Of a DNA stretch of 64,000 nt, positions 53,591-63,618 are shown one piece after another. Source of the DNA: Pseudomonadota bacterium (GTDB taxonomy: Bacteria > Pseudomonadota > Gammaproteobacteria > Acidiferrobacterales > Acidiferrobacteraceae); NCBI GenBank assembly GCA_021794595.1, contig JAJYQN010000047.1:1-64000 (forward strand), in the 5' to 3' direction. Position 1 is the first letter of the stretch, and each line of letters begins with the position of its first letter. The notes under the pieces were generated by a model. It ran no database searches. It had not been told where the DNA came from and saw nothing but the letters and a program-made list of their open reading frames with translations. The translations under genes were made by a program, and so were the position numbers.

Positions 53591-54133
53591 TTGGAACAAT
53601 TTCACGGAACCACCATCCTGTCCGTCCGACGCAACGGGGCAGTCGTCATCGGCGGTGATGGGCAAGTCACCATGGGTCACACCATCATGAAGGCCAATGC
53701 GCGCAAGGTGCGCAGACTGTACAGGGACAATATTGTGGCCGGGTTCGCCGGCGGAACGGCCGATGCCTTCACCTTGTTCGAGCGCTTCGAGGCCAAACTC
53801 GAGAAGCATCAGGGCCATCTGACGCGCGCGGCGGTGGAATTGGCCAAGGACTGGCGCACCGATCGACTTTTGCGGCGTTTGGAGGCCCTGCTTGCGGTGG
53901 CCGACAAAACAGCGTCTTTGATCCTTACCGGCAATGGCGACGTCATTGAGCCGGAGGAAGGTCTGATCGCGATCGGCTCGGGGGGACCTTATGCCCAGGC
54001 CGCGGCCCGCGCCCTTTTGGCCCACACCTCATTGTCGGCGCGCGAGGTGGTCGAGAAATCGCTCCACATCGCCGGCGATATTTGCCTTTACACCAACCAC
54101 AACCTCTGCATTGAAGAGCTGGGGACTCCCTGA
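53591..54133 (+). CDS. hslV: HslV peptidase subunit
   Basis: The protein is 180 aa from TTG 53591, which gives [14 protein letters not shown] and has GAGGGGG upstream. The in-frame ATG at 53429 would add 54 residues that block the N-terminal threonine. GTTI marks the mature catalytic Thr after removal of a short propeptide. [24 protein letters not shown] and [11 protein letters not shown] are intact. With HslU it forms the bacterial proteasome-like protease. A weak sigma-32-like pair (CTTGTCT 53532-53538, CCACATTA 53555-53562) precedes it. Confidence 0.93.
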   Translation: MEQFHGTTILSVRRNGAVVIGGDGQVTMGHTIMKANARKVRRLYRDNIVAGFAGGTADAFTLFERFEAKLEKHQGHLTRAAVELAKDWRTDRLLRRLEALLAVADKTASLILTGNGDVIEPEEGLIAIGSGGPYAQAAARALLAHTSLSAREVVEKSLHIAGDICLYTNHNLCIEELGTP

Positions 54134-55476
54134 TGTCGGATATGACGCCGCGGGAAATTGTACAGGAACTCGATAAACATATCGTCGGCCAAGGGGCGGC
54201 CAAGCGCGCGGTCGCGATCGCGCTGCGCAATCGTTGGCGCCGGGCGCAGGTCCAAGACCGGGATTTACGCAGCGAAATCACGCCTAAAAACATTCTCATG
54301 ATCGGTCCGACCGGTTGCGGTAAGACCGAGATCGCGCGCCGCCTTGCACGGCTTGCCCAGGCCCCGTTTTTGAAGGTCGAGGCGACCAAGTTCACCGAGG
54401 TCGGTTATGTGGGCCGAGACGTGGACTCGATCGTTCGCGACCTCGTCGAAATCGCGGTCAAGATGATACGGTCCCAAGAGGTCGAACGCGTGCGCAACCA
54501 GGCCGAGGACGCAGCCGAAGAACGAGTGCTCGATGTGCTGGTCCCGCGTGCCCGCGACAGCGCCTACACGATGGGTCGGTCGGACGCGGACCACGAGGGG
54601 GGAGCGGCCCGACAACGCTTTCGCCAGAGATTGCGCCAGGGCGAGCTCGATGACACCGAGATTGAGATCGAACTTCACCCGTCCGCCGCCGGCATCGAGA
54701 TCTTCGCGCCTCCGGGCATGGAGGAGATGACGAGCCAACTCCAGGGAATGTTTCAGAATCTTGGCAACAAGCACCCGAAGCTTCGCAAGGTTAAGGTGCG
54801 CGAGGCCATGAAATTATTGACCGAGGAGGAAGCTGCGCGCTTAGTCAATGAGGAGGACTTGAAGGCCCGGGCGGTCGACCGCGTCGAGCAGCACGGCATC
54901 GTCTTTATCGACGAGATCGACAAGATCGTGGGTCGTTCCGAGAGCCAGGGGCCCCAAGTCTCCCGGGAGGGGGTCCAGCGAGATTTGTTGCCGCTTGTCG
55001 AGGGGTCGACGGTATCGACCAAGTACGGGATGGTGCGTACCGATCATATTCTTTTTATCGCCTCCGGCGCCTTCCATGTCGCACGGCCGTCCGATTTGAT
55101 CCCCGAACTGCAGGGCCGTCTCCCCATCCGCGTGGAGCTCGACGCCCTTACCGCCGACGATTTCGAGTGCATACTCAAAGACACTCATGCCTCGCTGACC
55201 GTCCAATACGCGGCGCTTTTGGCGACCGAGGGGCTCGTGCTCAGCTTCACACCGGATGGCATACGGCGCATTGCCGAGCTTGCTTTTCAGGTGAACGAGC
55301 GGACCGAGAATATCGGCGCCCGCAGGCTTCATACCGTGATGGAGCGCCTTCTGGAGACCCTCTCGTACGAAGCCCCGGACAAGAGCGGGGTCTCGGTGTC
55401 GGTTGACGCGGCTTATGTCGATCAGCACCTCGAGGCCTTGGCGGGTAACGAAGACCTGGCCCGTTATATCCTCTAG
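54133..55476 (+). CDS. hslU: HslU ATPase subunit
   Basis: The protein is 447 aa. Walker [16 protein letters not shown] (about 57-71), pore motif [11 protein letters not shown], intermediate domain, Walker [12 protein letters not shown], and sensor residues in [19 protein letters not shown] are present. Its ATG shares a base with the hslV stop. It unfolds substrates for HslV. A hairpin overlaps its stop codon. Confidence 0.97.
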   Translation: MSDMTPREIVQELDKHIVGQGAAKRAVAIALRNRWRRAQVQDRDLRSEITPKNILMIGPTGCGKTEIARRLARLAQAPFLKVEATKFTEVGYVGRDVDSIVRDLVEIAVKMIRSQEVERVRNQAEDAAEERVLDVLVPRARDSAYTMGRSDADHEGGAARQRFRQRLRQGELDDTEIEIELHPSAAGIEIFAPPGMEEMTSQLQGMFQNLGNKHPKLRKVKVREAMKLLTEEEAARLVNEEDLKARAVDRVEQHGIVFIDEIDKIVGRSESQGPQVSREGVQRDLLPLVEGSTVSTKYGMVRTDHILFIASGAFHVARPSDLIPELQGRLPIRVELDALTADDFECILKDTHASLTVQYAALLATEGLVLSFTPDGIRRIAELAFQVNERTENIGARRLHTVMERLLETLSYEAPDKSGVSVSVDAAYVDQHLEALAGNEDLARYIL

Positions 55477-55500
55477 GATCGCCCGCGCGCGACCCTAGAG
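55471..55500. repeat. Hairpin over the hslU stop codon
   Basis: CTCTAGG...CCTAGAG arms (seven bases) with an inner TCGC/GCGA helix and one mismatch form a 30-base palindrome, the hslU TAG lying within the left arm. No T-run follows. It stands between the convergent hslU and H+-ATPase genes and may protect or separate the two 3' ends. Confidence 0.5.
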
Positions 55501-55513
55501 TCGCCTGGTAAAG

Positions 55514-57904
55514 TTAGGCCGCGACGCCACCCTTCGCGGGCCGATTGTCGTGCTGCAACAGGGGGACCTTAATCAGGTCGAGCAGGACGATATAGGCCAA
55601 GGTGAATACCAGCAGTACGCCTATGTATGACCACGGTATGGGGGCCATCAAGACCCCAAAGCGCGCGAACAGCGAGATCAGTACGACGTCGGAGCCGCTT
55701 GCGATCAAAAGATATTTACCAGGCCGCGAGGACCAAAAATACGAGCGTTCGCGGACCAGAAACACGTTCGCGAGTCCCGAGAAGACCAGACCCAAAAAGC
55801 TCAAGGTCTGGAGGCTCGTAATCGGCAGCCCCAGGACGTCTTTGCCGACCAGAAAGACCGTGAATATATAGACAAGCCACGCGATTGCGATAATGACCGC
55901 GGTCTTTATGAGAACCCTGACGTTCCAAATGTCCGGTTGCGGCGAGACGCGCACGTTGTCGTTCGCGATCGACATCGTCACAAAGTCGTTGGCGAACAGT
56001 AACAACAACACCAAAAGCGGCGTTACCACAAACTGCCTAAACACGATGAGCCCGAGGCTCAGAAAGACCGCGACCTGAATCGTCTTCACGATCTTATTCA
56101 GCGTATATGTCAAAAGCCGCTGGTAGACCCGCCGCCCGGTCTTTACCGCCTCCACGACGCCCTTGAGCCCCGAGTCCGTCAGGACCATGCTGGCGGCGGC
56201 CTTGGCCACATCGGTCGCCGTCGAAACCGCGATCCCGACCTCCGCCTGCTTTAAGGCCGGGGCGTCGTTTACGCCGTCACCCGTCATGCCGACCGTGTGA
56301 CCGATGTTCTGAAACGTCTGAACGAGCCGGTATTTATCTTCGGGGTAGACCCCGGCGTAAACGTCGCAGATGGTCCCAGCTGCGATCTCGTCACGTCCTC
56401 CCATCCGGACGCTCTCCATACCGAGTTCGGCGGCCACGACACGCGCGGTGGCGAGGCTGTCGCCCGTGACCATGCGCACCCGCACCCCAAGTCTCTTAAG
56501 CTCCGCTATGATGGCGCGGGCCTCGGGCCGCGGCGGGTCCGCCAAGGCCAGAAGTCCCTGAAACCGCAACTGCCCGTCGGGACCTGCCGCGACCCCGAGA
56601 ACCCGCGCGCCGCTCGCGGCCAGGTCGGAAATCGCCGATTCCCAAAACGATCCCTCGACGCCCGCCAGTTTGGCGACCACGTGGGGCGCGCCCTTGATCG
56701 CGCGCCACTGTGCGCCCTCATGCATAAATGTGGCCTCGGATCGCTTCGTGCTTGGGTCGAAGGGTACGAAGCTCATTTTCTCCGGAAGCTTTACGCCCTT
56801 TGCCTTCAGGCTTTCGAGGATCGCCTTATCAAGCGGGTCTTGGGTGCGTTCGTCGGAGGCAAGCCCTCCCATGAAAACGAGGTCCGCGTCTTCTATACCG
56901 TCGGCCGACTGGATCGCCGACAGCGTCAGTTCGTTTAAGGTTAACGTCCCGGTCTTGTCGCTGCAGAGCTCGTTCATAGCCGCCGATTCCTCGATGGCGG
57001 CAAGCCGCGTCAGCAGTACCCCTTTGCTGGAGAGATCGAGCGAGGCGACGGCACTCGTCAGCGTAAAGGTGGCGGTCAAGGCCACCGGCACCGACGCTAC
57101 GAGCAAGATCAGCGCAAAGGGCATCACCTGCATCAGGTTGAGATGGGTCGTGACGGCGTAGATAAGGATCGCGACCACCAAGGCCGCATCCATTATAAGA
57201 AGGTAGCGCACGATCGACATCACGAGCGCCTCGGCGTGCCCTCGGCTTCCGGCTCCGCGCATGAGCTCGGCGGTTTTCCCGAAGTAGCTATGGCTGCCGG
57301 TAGCCGTAACCGTCCCGCTGGCCTCTCCTCGGCGCAAGACCGATCCCGAATAGACGGTATCCCCAGGTTCGCGTTCCACCGGAACCGACTCGCCGGTCAG
57401 GGCGGATTGGTCGACTAGTACTTGGCCCTCGACCAAAGTGAGATCGGCTGGGGCGAAATCGCCGACCCGTAAATGCACGTAGTCGCCGGGCACGAGCTCG
57501 GCCGATGGGATCTGCACCCAGGCCCCATCGCGTAGTACCCGGGCCATGATTTGCAGCTTATTACGGAGCATGTTGAGCGCGTTCTGGGCCTTTTGTTGAT
57601 GCATGAAGCCGAGAACCGCGTTAAAGAGCAGCAGGAAGGCGATGATGACGGCCTCGATGCGGTTCCCCAAAATCAACTCCAGCACCAAGGTCGCTTCCAG
57701 CATCCAGGGGACCGGCCCCCACAATTTCTTGAAAAACAACCGAAAGGGATTGGGCTTATCTTCGCGGATGATGTTGGGCCCGAATTCGCCGAGGGCCTTT
57801 GCGACCTCCGCTTGGCTTAAGCCCTTGGGCCGCTGTTGGCCACCCGTATTCTCTTCTGCTTGGCTCTCCATCGCTGTCCCCTTCGGATCGGTTTGTTGTG
57901 TCAT
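55514..57904 (-). CDS. P-type H+-ATPase (plant/fungal type, P3A)
   Basis: The protein is 796 aa. It has LTGES (169-173), PVALTATF in M4, phosphorylated Asp316 in DKTGTLTLN, GDSLATARVVA and GMTGDGVNDAPALKQAEVGIAV. Asp640 in M6 (FANDFVTMSI) aligns with the proton-binding Asp684 of plant AHA2. Ten helices are expected; there is no metal-binding N-domain and no long regulatory C-terminus. It exports protons, or works near neutrality in reverse as in some acidophiles. ATG 57868 is an alternative start. Next upstream is the CBS protein. Confidence 0.92.
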   Translation of the reverse strand: MTQQTDPKGTAMESQAEENTGGQQRPKGLSQAEVAKALGEFGPNIIREDKPNPFRLFFKKLWGPVPWMLEATLVLELILGNRIEAVIIAFLLLFNAVLGFMHQQKAQNALNMLRNKLQIMARVLRDGAWVQIPSAELVPGDYVHLRVGDFAPADLTLVEGQVLVDQSALTGESVPVEREPGDTVYSGSVLRRGEASGTVTATGSHSYFGKTAELMRGAGSRGHAEALVMSIVRYLLIMDAALVVAILIYAVTTHLNLMQVMPFALILLVASVPVALTATFTLTSAVASLDLSSKGVLLTRLAAIEESAAMNELCSDKTGTLTLNELTLSAIQSADGIEDADLVFMGGLASDERTQDPLDKAILESLKAKGVKLPEKMSFVPFDPSTKRSEATFMHEGAQWRAIKGAPHVVAKLAGVEGSFWESAISDLAASGARVLGVAAGPDGQLRFQGLLALADPPRPEARAIIAELKRLGVRVRMVTGDSLATARVVAAELGMESVRMGGRDEIAAGTICDVYAGVYPEDKYRLVQTFQNIGHTVGMTGDGVNDAPALKQAEVGIAVSTATDVAKAAASMVLTDSGLKGVVEAVKTGRRVYQRLLTYTLNKIVKTIQVAVFLSLGLIVFRQFVVTPLLVLLLLFANDFVTMSIANDNVRVSPQPDIWNVRVLIKTAVIIAIAWLVYIFTVFLVGKDVLGLPITSLQTLSFLGLVFSGLANVFLVRERSYFWSSRPGKYLLIASGSDVVLISLFARFGVLMAPIPWSYIGVLLVFTLAYIVLLDLIKVPLLQHDNRPAKGGVAA

Positions 57905-57923
57905 CGCGGACTTATTGCTAGGC

Positions 57924-58415
57924 CTAGCGGCGCGGTTTCAAGTCAGTCTTCGCTCCTTGCTGGCCGAACTTTCTGTCGAAGGTCTCCTTCAAAACCGCCT
58001 TATGGACGTCACCGATGCTGAGGATTCCGACTAACCGCTTGCCGACCGCGACCGGAATACGGCGAATTTTATGCGCGATCATGACGGCGACCGCGCGCAG
58101 GATGGGGTCGTCAGGCCCGACGGTAAAGACGTGCGGCGTCATGAATTCCGAGACGCGCGCGTCCAACACGTCATGGAACTCCTTTTCGAGATCGTCGAAC
58201 TGTACGGATTGGGAGATCTGAATGGCGTCGTCGATCTTTGGGTACATGGCGCGCAGGACATCCTTCTCGGATACGACGCCGACGATAGTGCCGTCCTCCG
58301 TTACTACGGGAAGGCCGCTTATGTGGTAAAAGCCGAGCAAGGTGGCCACGTCGCGTACTGCGCTGTCGGGCTTGACCGTCTTTACCTTTGTGGTCATGAC
58401 ATCTTTTACCATCAT
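57924..58415 (-). CDS. Double CBS-domain protein
   Basis: The protein is 163 aa. Two CBS units: VKDVMTTKVKTVKPDSAVRDVATLLGFYHIS (about 3-62) and VSEFMTPHVFTVGPDDPILRAVAVMIAHKIRRIPV (about 88-145), each with the usual GIVSEKD/GILSIGD-like loop. CBS pairs bind adenine nucleotides or AdoMet and act as energy sensors. Located 19 bases upstream of the H+-ATPase in the same direction, so it may regulate it. The pairing is unusual. Confidence 0.93.
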   Translation of the reverse strand: MMVKDVMTTKVKTVKPDSAVRDVATLLGFYHISGLPVVTEDGTIVGVVSEKDVLRAMYPKIDDAIQISQSVQFDDLEKEFHDVLDARVSEFMTPHVFTVGPDDPILRAVAVMIAHKIRRIPVAVGKRLVGILSIGDVHKAVLKETFDRKFGQQGAKTDLKPRR

Positions 58416-58506
58416 GGCGTTTCTCCGATCGCCGAGTGTGCCGGCGCAAGGTGGATGAGCGAGGATCAGAACGTGTTTATAAGTCTCCCATAATATTTGG
58501 CGACCG

Positions 58507-58526
58507 GTTTTATCGCTGTATAAAAC
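58507..58526. repeat. Palindrome GTTTTAT-N6-ATAAAAC
   Basis: A perfect seven-base inverted repeat around CGCTGT, about 90 bases upstream of the CBS-domain gene start, in AT-rich sequence. It may be an operator for the CBS/H+-ATPase pair. No T-run suggests it is not a terminator. Confidence 0.4.
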
Positions 58527-59215
58527 GAGCGAATGACAGAACGCATTGGATAATGATTGAGTCCCTGACTATAGGACGAGACGCGTCCCGTGGCAAGGTG
58601 AGATATCGGTCACGCGGCATATGTTCCGCGATAAATAATACGTATAAAGCTATGGGGAAATCGGAACGGTCTGTCACTATCATCATGTAAGAGACAGTAA
58701 ATAACTAAAGAGATGTAGAAGTATTGACGGATATCAAAGGGACAAGTCGGGTGGTGCACCGCTTCTGAGAGCAGAAGTATGGCTCGTATTACGGGCGCAT
58801 GCGGCGTCGATTTGGTAGCGGTGTGCCGATCTGTCCGGGTCGGATCCGCGTGGTGGGAAGGAGCGGCTGTCGCGCGGCCGAACCGTGGTCGGAAGTCGGC
58901 GTGTGCGTGCGGCGGCTAGCGTGGGCTAAAGGCGTGACGGCCGATGACGCAAGTAACCGCGAACCAAGACGCAAGAACTCGTCCCAGCGCATGCCGGCGA
59001 ATGGACGGGAATCACCCGATTCGCGGCTCAGTCATGAAGCGGGCGGCGTAGGCGCTGGCGCCGGGGTTTGCTCGCGGGCGTTTGTCCGTGGGTGCAATGG
59101 CTCGCCCGGTAAGAGGCCCCGTACCGGCGCTTTCGGGACTCCTGAGGCGGCAGCAAGGGGGGCCGCGGGGCATCTTTTGGGTGCCGGGTGATATCGATAA
59201 ACGGGCTCGTTTCGG

Positions 59216-59243
59216 CTTGAAAAATCGTCTTTGGCCCCCAAAT
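59216..59243 (+). promoter_or_regulatory. Sigma-32 heat-shock promoter of hsp20
   Basis: CTTGAAA (59216-59222, perfect), 13-base spacer, CCCCAAAT (59236-59243). Start would be near 59250. The leader then contains CCGGGA-GGAGCT-TCCCGG (59254-59271), a six-base-pair hairpin ahead of the GGAGG ribosome site at 59281-59285, a possible but unproven thermosensing structure. Confidence 0.9.
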
Positions 59244-59293
59244 ATGGGCCATGCCGGGAGGAGCTTCCCGGGGAAACTGAGGAGGTGGTTACC

Positions 59294-59743
59294 ATGACTG
59301 CATTAATGCAAAGCCCGAGTAATTCCGGATGGACTCTTGTAAACGATGAGCTGGATAACCTGCTTGAGGGGTTTTTCCGGCCGCTACGACGCCGCACCGA
59401 AGGGGTGTCGCCAAACGGCACCGTGCCCGCCATGGACGTCACGGAGCGCGAGAACGAATACGTGATTCGGATGGATATGCCGGGCGTGAGCCGTGAGGAC
59501 ATAGACATCACTTTGGCCGAGGGCGTGCTCACCATCTGCGGCGAAGTGAGGCATCAACACGAGGAGAAGGCGGGCGACCGGGTGATCCGTGAAGAGCGGT
59601 GCTACGGGAAGTTGTCGCGGAGCGTCCGTTTGGGTTCGCATATCAACGAAAAGCAGGTGGCCGCGAATTACAAGGACGGGGTTCTCGAGCTCACCTTGCC
59701 AAAGGCCGAAGAGGTAAAGCCGAAGAAGATCACCGTATCTTAA
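59294..59743 (+). CDS. Small heat-shock protein (Hsp20 family)
   Basis: The protein is 149 aa with a typical alpha-crystallin domain (about 45-140): PAMDVTERENEYVIRMDMPGVSREDIDITLAEGVLTICGE, written here as the Hsp20 core, with the GVLELTLPK (GxLxxxxPK-like) near the C-terminus. It is an ATP-independent holdase. GGAGG stands eight bases before ATG. A sigma-32 promoter precedes and a strong terminator follows, so it is monocistronic. Confidence 0.95.
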   Translation: MTALMQSPSNSGWTLVNDELDNLLEGFFRPLRRRTEGVSPNGTVPAMDVTERENEYVIRMDMPGVSREDIDITLAEGVLTICGEVRHQHEEKAGDRVIREERCYGKLSRSVRLGSHINEKQVAANYKDGVLELTLPKAEEVKPKKITVS

Positions 59744-59762
59744 AAGGTCCGGTGGCGCTTAC

Positions 59763-59787
59763 AGGGCCCCTCCCCGGGGCCCTTTTG
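59763..59787 (+). terminator. Rho-independent terminator of hsp20
   Basis: AGGGCCCC-TCCCC-GGGGCCCT (8-bp stem, five-base loop) followed by TTTTG, beginning 20 bases after the hsp20 stop. Confidence 0.8.
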
Positions 59788-59922
59788 CGCGGCCACAGGG
59801 ACGCCCTTGGCCCTTCCGTGGGGCCGTGGGCAGCCTTGCTTTTGCGCCATCGTGCCGCTCTCAAAGTTGCTGGAGTAGCTGACTTCGGAGGGGAAATCGG
59901 GTAATTTGGATAGCGACCCTAG

Positions 59923-60816
<894 letters not shown>

Positions 60817-60826
60817 GAGATCTTTT

Positions 60827-61090
60827 ATGGATCAGTCGGCGCTAGACCGGTTTTTTATCCAAACACCCCTGCTCGCCTCTTTGTGCACGCAAAACGGTTG
60901 GCCAGACAGCGATTCGCTCAAGGTTCAGGTGTTGGAGCGGAGTGCGGCCGGGGTCGTATGTGCGGTGTCTTTTGACGAGATTGTGGTAGAGGGCGCGGGG
61001 TGCGTCGCTGGACGTGTGTCGTGCTGGGGGCGATTTCGTCTTGATGTGGATTCCACAGGCCAGGTGGTGCACGCCGAGCGTGACTCATAG
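60827..61090 (+). CDS. Small hypothetical protein between argB and slmA
   Basis: The protein is 87 aa from ATG 60827 (TAGGAGA upstream), ten bases after argB. It is a compact mixed alpha/beta sequence with C-terminal beta strands (GVVCAVSFDEIVVEG, then GRVSCWGRFRLDVD) and four cysteines at about 20, 45, 59 and 65. No family is recognised. It is two bases from slmA and so is likely co-expressed. Confidence 0.65.
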   Translation: MDQSALDRFFIQTPLLASLCTQNGWPDSDSLKVQVLERSAAGVVCAVSFDEIVVEGAGCVAGRVSCWGRFRLDVDSTGQVVHAERDS

Positions 61091-61092
61091 TC

Positions 61093-61680
61093 ATGGCCCG
61101 TCCACGCCGCGGGGAGCGCCGCCAAGAAATACTAGAGACCCTGGCTCGGCTTCTTGAGGAAACCCCGGGGGCTCCTATCACCACCGCCCAACTGGCGGCC
61201 GCGGTCGGGGTTTCGGAGGCCGCGCTCTACCGGCACTTTCCGAGCAAGGCACGGATGTTCGACGGGCTTTTCGACTTTGTCGAGGAGACCGTTTTTTCGC
61301 GCATCAACCGGATCACCGCCGAGGACTTAGCCGCACCCGCCAAAATCGGTCAAGTGCTCCAACTCTGGTTGGCCTTCGCCGATAAGAATCATGGTCTGGC
61401 CCATCTCCTCCAAGGGAGTGTCCTGGCCGGAGAAAACGAGCGTCTGCGCGAGCGCTTGACGCAGCTCTATGAGCGCTTTGAGACCCATCTTCGCTTGCTG
61501 TTGCGCGAGGCCCCCTTACGGCCGGGGATGCCGACCCCGCTGATATGCGCCCAGTTGTTGCTCGCGGTGGTCGATGGCCGCGTGGCCCAGGCGGTCCGGA
61601 CCCGCTTTCGCGCATCACCCCTCGTCGACTGGGATCAGCAGTGGACGGTCTTGCAGGCCGCGCTTTTCGGGGACAAATAA
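61093..61680 (+). CDS. slmA: Nucleoid occlusion factor SlmA
   Basis: The protein is 195 aa. A TetR-type helix-turn-helix (ITTAQLAAAVGVSEAALYRHFPSKARMFDGL, about 29-60) and the ligand-like domain LIPFAEKN-equivalent LAFADKNHGL are characteristic, as is the ALFGDK end. It blocks FtsZ assembly over the nucleoid by binding DNA sites. argB-slmA proximity is common in gammaproteobacteria. Confidence 0.93.
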   Translation: MARPRRGERRQEILETLARLLEETPGAPITTAQLAAAVGVSEAALYRHFPSKARMFDGLFDFVEETVFSRINRITAEDLAAPAKIGQVLQLWLAFADKNHGLAHLLQGSVLAGENERLRERLTQLYERFETHLRLLLREAPLRPGMPTPLICAQLLLAVVDGRVAQAVRTRFRASPLVDWDQQWTVLQAALFGDK

Positions 61681-62033
61681 GGGCGCAAGGCGATCCAACC
61701 CGCGTCATCAGAGTGATCGCCATCGTTAACGGCCACTCGTGCCTTGACTCAAAGGCTTCGCGTTGCATCCAAGGGAACGGACAAAAGGAGAAAAGAAAAC
61801 CCATGCCGCTAGTTGACAGGTCAAAACATATGAGTTCAGACGTGCCCTAACCCCAATATCACTAACATGATTACGGGAGGGCATTGATATGTTCAAGAGC
61901 TTGCGCCCTCAGACGGTTTAGCGCGCCAGCGGCTTCATCGTCCAAATGCCCGGTAGGCGCACCGTCGACTACCGCGAGAGGGAACCCTTGGGCGAACCGA
62001 GCGTCGCCGGACTCGAAGTGTCGCTCATGGATC
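61681..62033. other. 353-bp region after slmA, no clear gene
   Basis: The half nearest the MoeB-like gene has a minus-strand frame (61871-62086) with coding-like composition (SGDARFAQGFPLAVVDGAPTG) and no recognisable family; it may be a 3' remnant of a former neighbour. The part nearest slmA is AT-richer. I see no terminator or promoter with confidence. Confidence 0.4.
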
Positions 62034-62783
62034 TTACGAGAGGCGCTTGGCGCACACGGGGCAGAGTGGGTCCCGATGACGGCCAATCTTGTGGGAACTC
62101 ATGTCCCGGGCATCGAAAAGCAGCAATTCGCGCGTAAGCGGCTCACCGATTCCGGCGATGACCTTGATCGCCTCGGTGGCCTGTAGGGTTCCGAGGACGC
62201 CGGCCACTGGCGCCAATATGCCGCTCTCCGAACACGCCTCGCTCGTATCGTCGGTTTCGGGGTAGAGGCAGCGGTAGCAACCCGCATCCGCCTGGGCCGG
62301 ATCGACCACGAGGATCTGTCCGACCAAGCGGATGACGGCCGCCGATACCAGCGGGCGGCCCTGCAAAACACAGGCCTCGTTGACTGCAAAGCGGGTAGCG
62401 AAATTGTCGGAGGCGTCGCAGACGAGGTCCGCGCGCGCCACCTCTTCGCGTAAGCGAGCGCCAGCCAGTCGCTCGCTTACCAAGCGAATCGCGCCTGAAC
62501 CGACGCGTTTGAGCGCCTCTTCTGCGACATGGGTCTTCAGCAGCCCCACGCTGTCCTCGTCGTACAGGATCTGGCGGGGAAGATTCGATAAGGACACGAC
62601 ATCGTGGTCGGCGAGACTGAGTTCCCCGATACCACTACGGGCGAGGTACATAGCGACCACCGATCCCAGACCGCCTAGGCCGATGACGAGTACCCGGGCG
62701 GCAGTGAGTCGCTGGACGCCGATGATGCCCATCTCCGGGAGCAGGATGTGCCCGCTATGACGCAAAAGCGCGTTATCGTCCAT
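62034..62783 (-). CDS. MoeB/ThiF/HesA-type adenylyltransferase
   Basis: The protein is 249 aa. VIGLGGLGSVVAMYLARSG is the nucleotide-binding glycine loop, DHDVVSLSNLPRQILY and DASDNFATRF are the E1-like hallmarks, and CYRC and CPVC supply the zinc site. It activates a ubiquitin-like sulfur carrier (MoaD or ThiS) C-terminus. Which one is not decided from sequence; the prfA-prmC-moeB order favours MoeB. It starts 11 bases inside the end of prmC. Confidence 0.92.
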   Translation of the reverse strand: MDDNALLRHSGHILLPEMGIIGVQRLTAARVLVIGLGGLGSVVAMYLARSGIGELSLADHDVVSLSNLPRQILYDEDSVGLLKTHVAEEALKRVGSGAIRLVSERLAGARLREEVARADLVCDASDNFATRFAVNEACVLQGRPLVSAAVIRLVGQILVVDPAQADAGCYRCLYPETDDTSEACSESGILAPVAGVLGTLQATEAIKVIAGIGEPLTRELLLFDARDMSSHKIGRHRDPLCPVCAKRLS

Positions 62784-63618
62784 GAAGTGTCCCTTCCGTT
62801 ACGCGCTCGTGACCGGCGAGGTCGGTATAGGTGCGAATGGCCGTGAAGCCCGCTTGGCGCAGGAGGGCCGCCGTCGCTGGCCCCTGGCAAGATCCGTGCT
62901 CGAGCAGGAGGCGCCCTCCGTCGTTTAAATGGGAGCCGGACTGGACGATGACGGCGCGCAGTCCGTCCAGCCCATCCTCGCCACCAACTAGGGCAAGGCT
63001 TGGTTCATAGCGTAAGCCATCAGCCGTGAGACAGGGGTCGGCACAGTGGATGTAAGGGGGGTTACTGACGATGATATCGAACCGCGCCCCCTCTACGGCG
63101 GCGAGCCAGTCGCTCGCGATAAAGCCTACATCAAGCCCGAGGGCTTGTGCATTGGCCTGGGCTACACGCAGGGCCTTATGGCTTTTGTCGAGGCCCACGA
63201 CGAACGCGGCCGGTCGTTCTTTCTTCAGGGCGAGCGCGATCGCGCCGGACCCCGTGCCCACATCGGCATAGCGCAAAGCCTGCGAGGGGGACGTCCCCAG
63301 GGCGTGTTCTACCAGGAGCTCGGTCTCGGGCCGGGGTACGAGGACGTCCGGGCTCACGCGCAGACTCAAAGACCAAAATTCGGCGGTACCGAGCAGGTAG
63401 GCCAGGGGCTCGCCTTGAAGCCGTCTTGCCATGAGCTCGGTCCAGCGGGCCTCGTCTTGGGGGTCAATCCGTTCCTTTGGGTCGGACGCGAGGAGCTTCG
63501 TCAGGGGCCGGCCGAGGACGTGGCAGCCCAAGGCCCAGACCTCTTGCGCCGGGTGACCGGCGTCCAGGGCGGCGCAGCTTCGCGTCGCTCTGCTGATGAA
63601 ATCGTGAATCGTGGTCAT
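62773..63618 (-). CDS. prmC: Release factor glutamine methyltransferase
   Basis: The protein is 281 aa. [20 protein letters not shown] binds AdoMet and NPPY in [14 protein letters not shown] is catalytic. [13 protein letters not shown] is the family segment. It methylates the glutamine of GGQ in release factors. The ATG overlaps the prfA stop (63615-63618), so substrate and enzyme are coupled. Confidence 0.96.
   Translation of the reverse strand: MTTIHDFISRATRSCAALDAGHPAQEVWALGCHVLGRPLTKLLASDPKERIDPQDEARWTELMARRLQGEPLAYLLGTAEFWSLSLRVSPDVLVPRPETELLVEHALGTSPSQALRYADVGTGSGAIALALKKERPAAFVVGLDKSHKALRVAQANAQALGLDVGFIASDWLAAVEGARFDIIVSNPPYIHCADPCLTADGLRYEPSLALVGGEDGLDGLRAVIVQSGSHLNDGGRLLLEHGSCQGPATAALLRQAGFTAIRTYTDLAGHERVTEGTLHGR

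Larger units (their letters stand above)
58416..59293. other. 878-bp region with hsp20 promoter, otherwise no gene
   Basis: The first 300 bases are AT-rich and hold the CBS gene promoter region and the GTTTTAT palindrome (58507-58526). From 58790 to 59190 the sequence is GC-rich with an open plus-strand frame whose Arg/Gly-rich product resembles nothing known. The last part carries the sigma-32 promoter and leader of hsp20. A decayed gene in the middle is possible. Confidence 0.45.

Noticed and set aside
55471-55500. Rho-independent terminator after hslU
   Set aside because: The palindrome is clear but there is no T-run on either strand, so it is listed only as a hairpin.
58799-59191. 130-codon plus-strand frame in the gap before hsp20
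   Set aside because: Product is Arg/Gly-rich without any motif and composition is that of GC-rich non-coding DNA; another strand frame is equally open.
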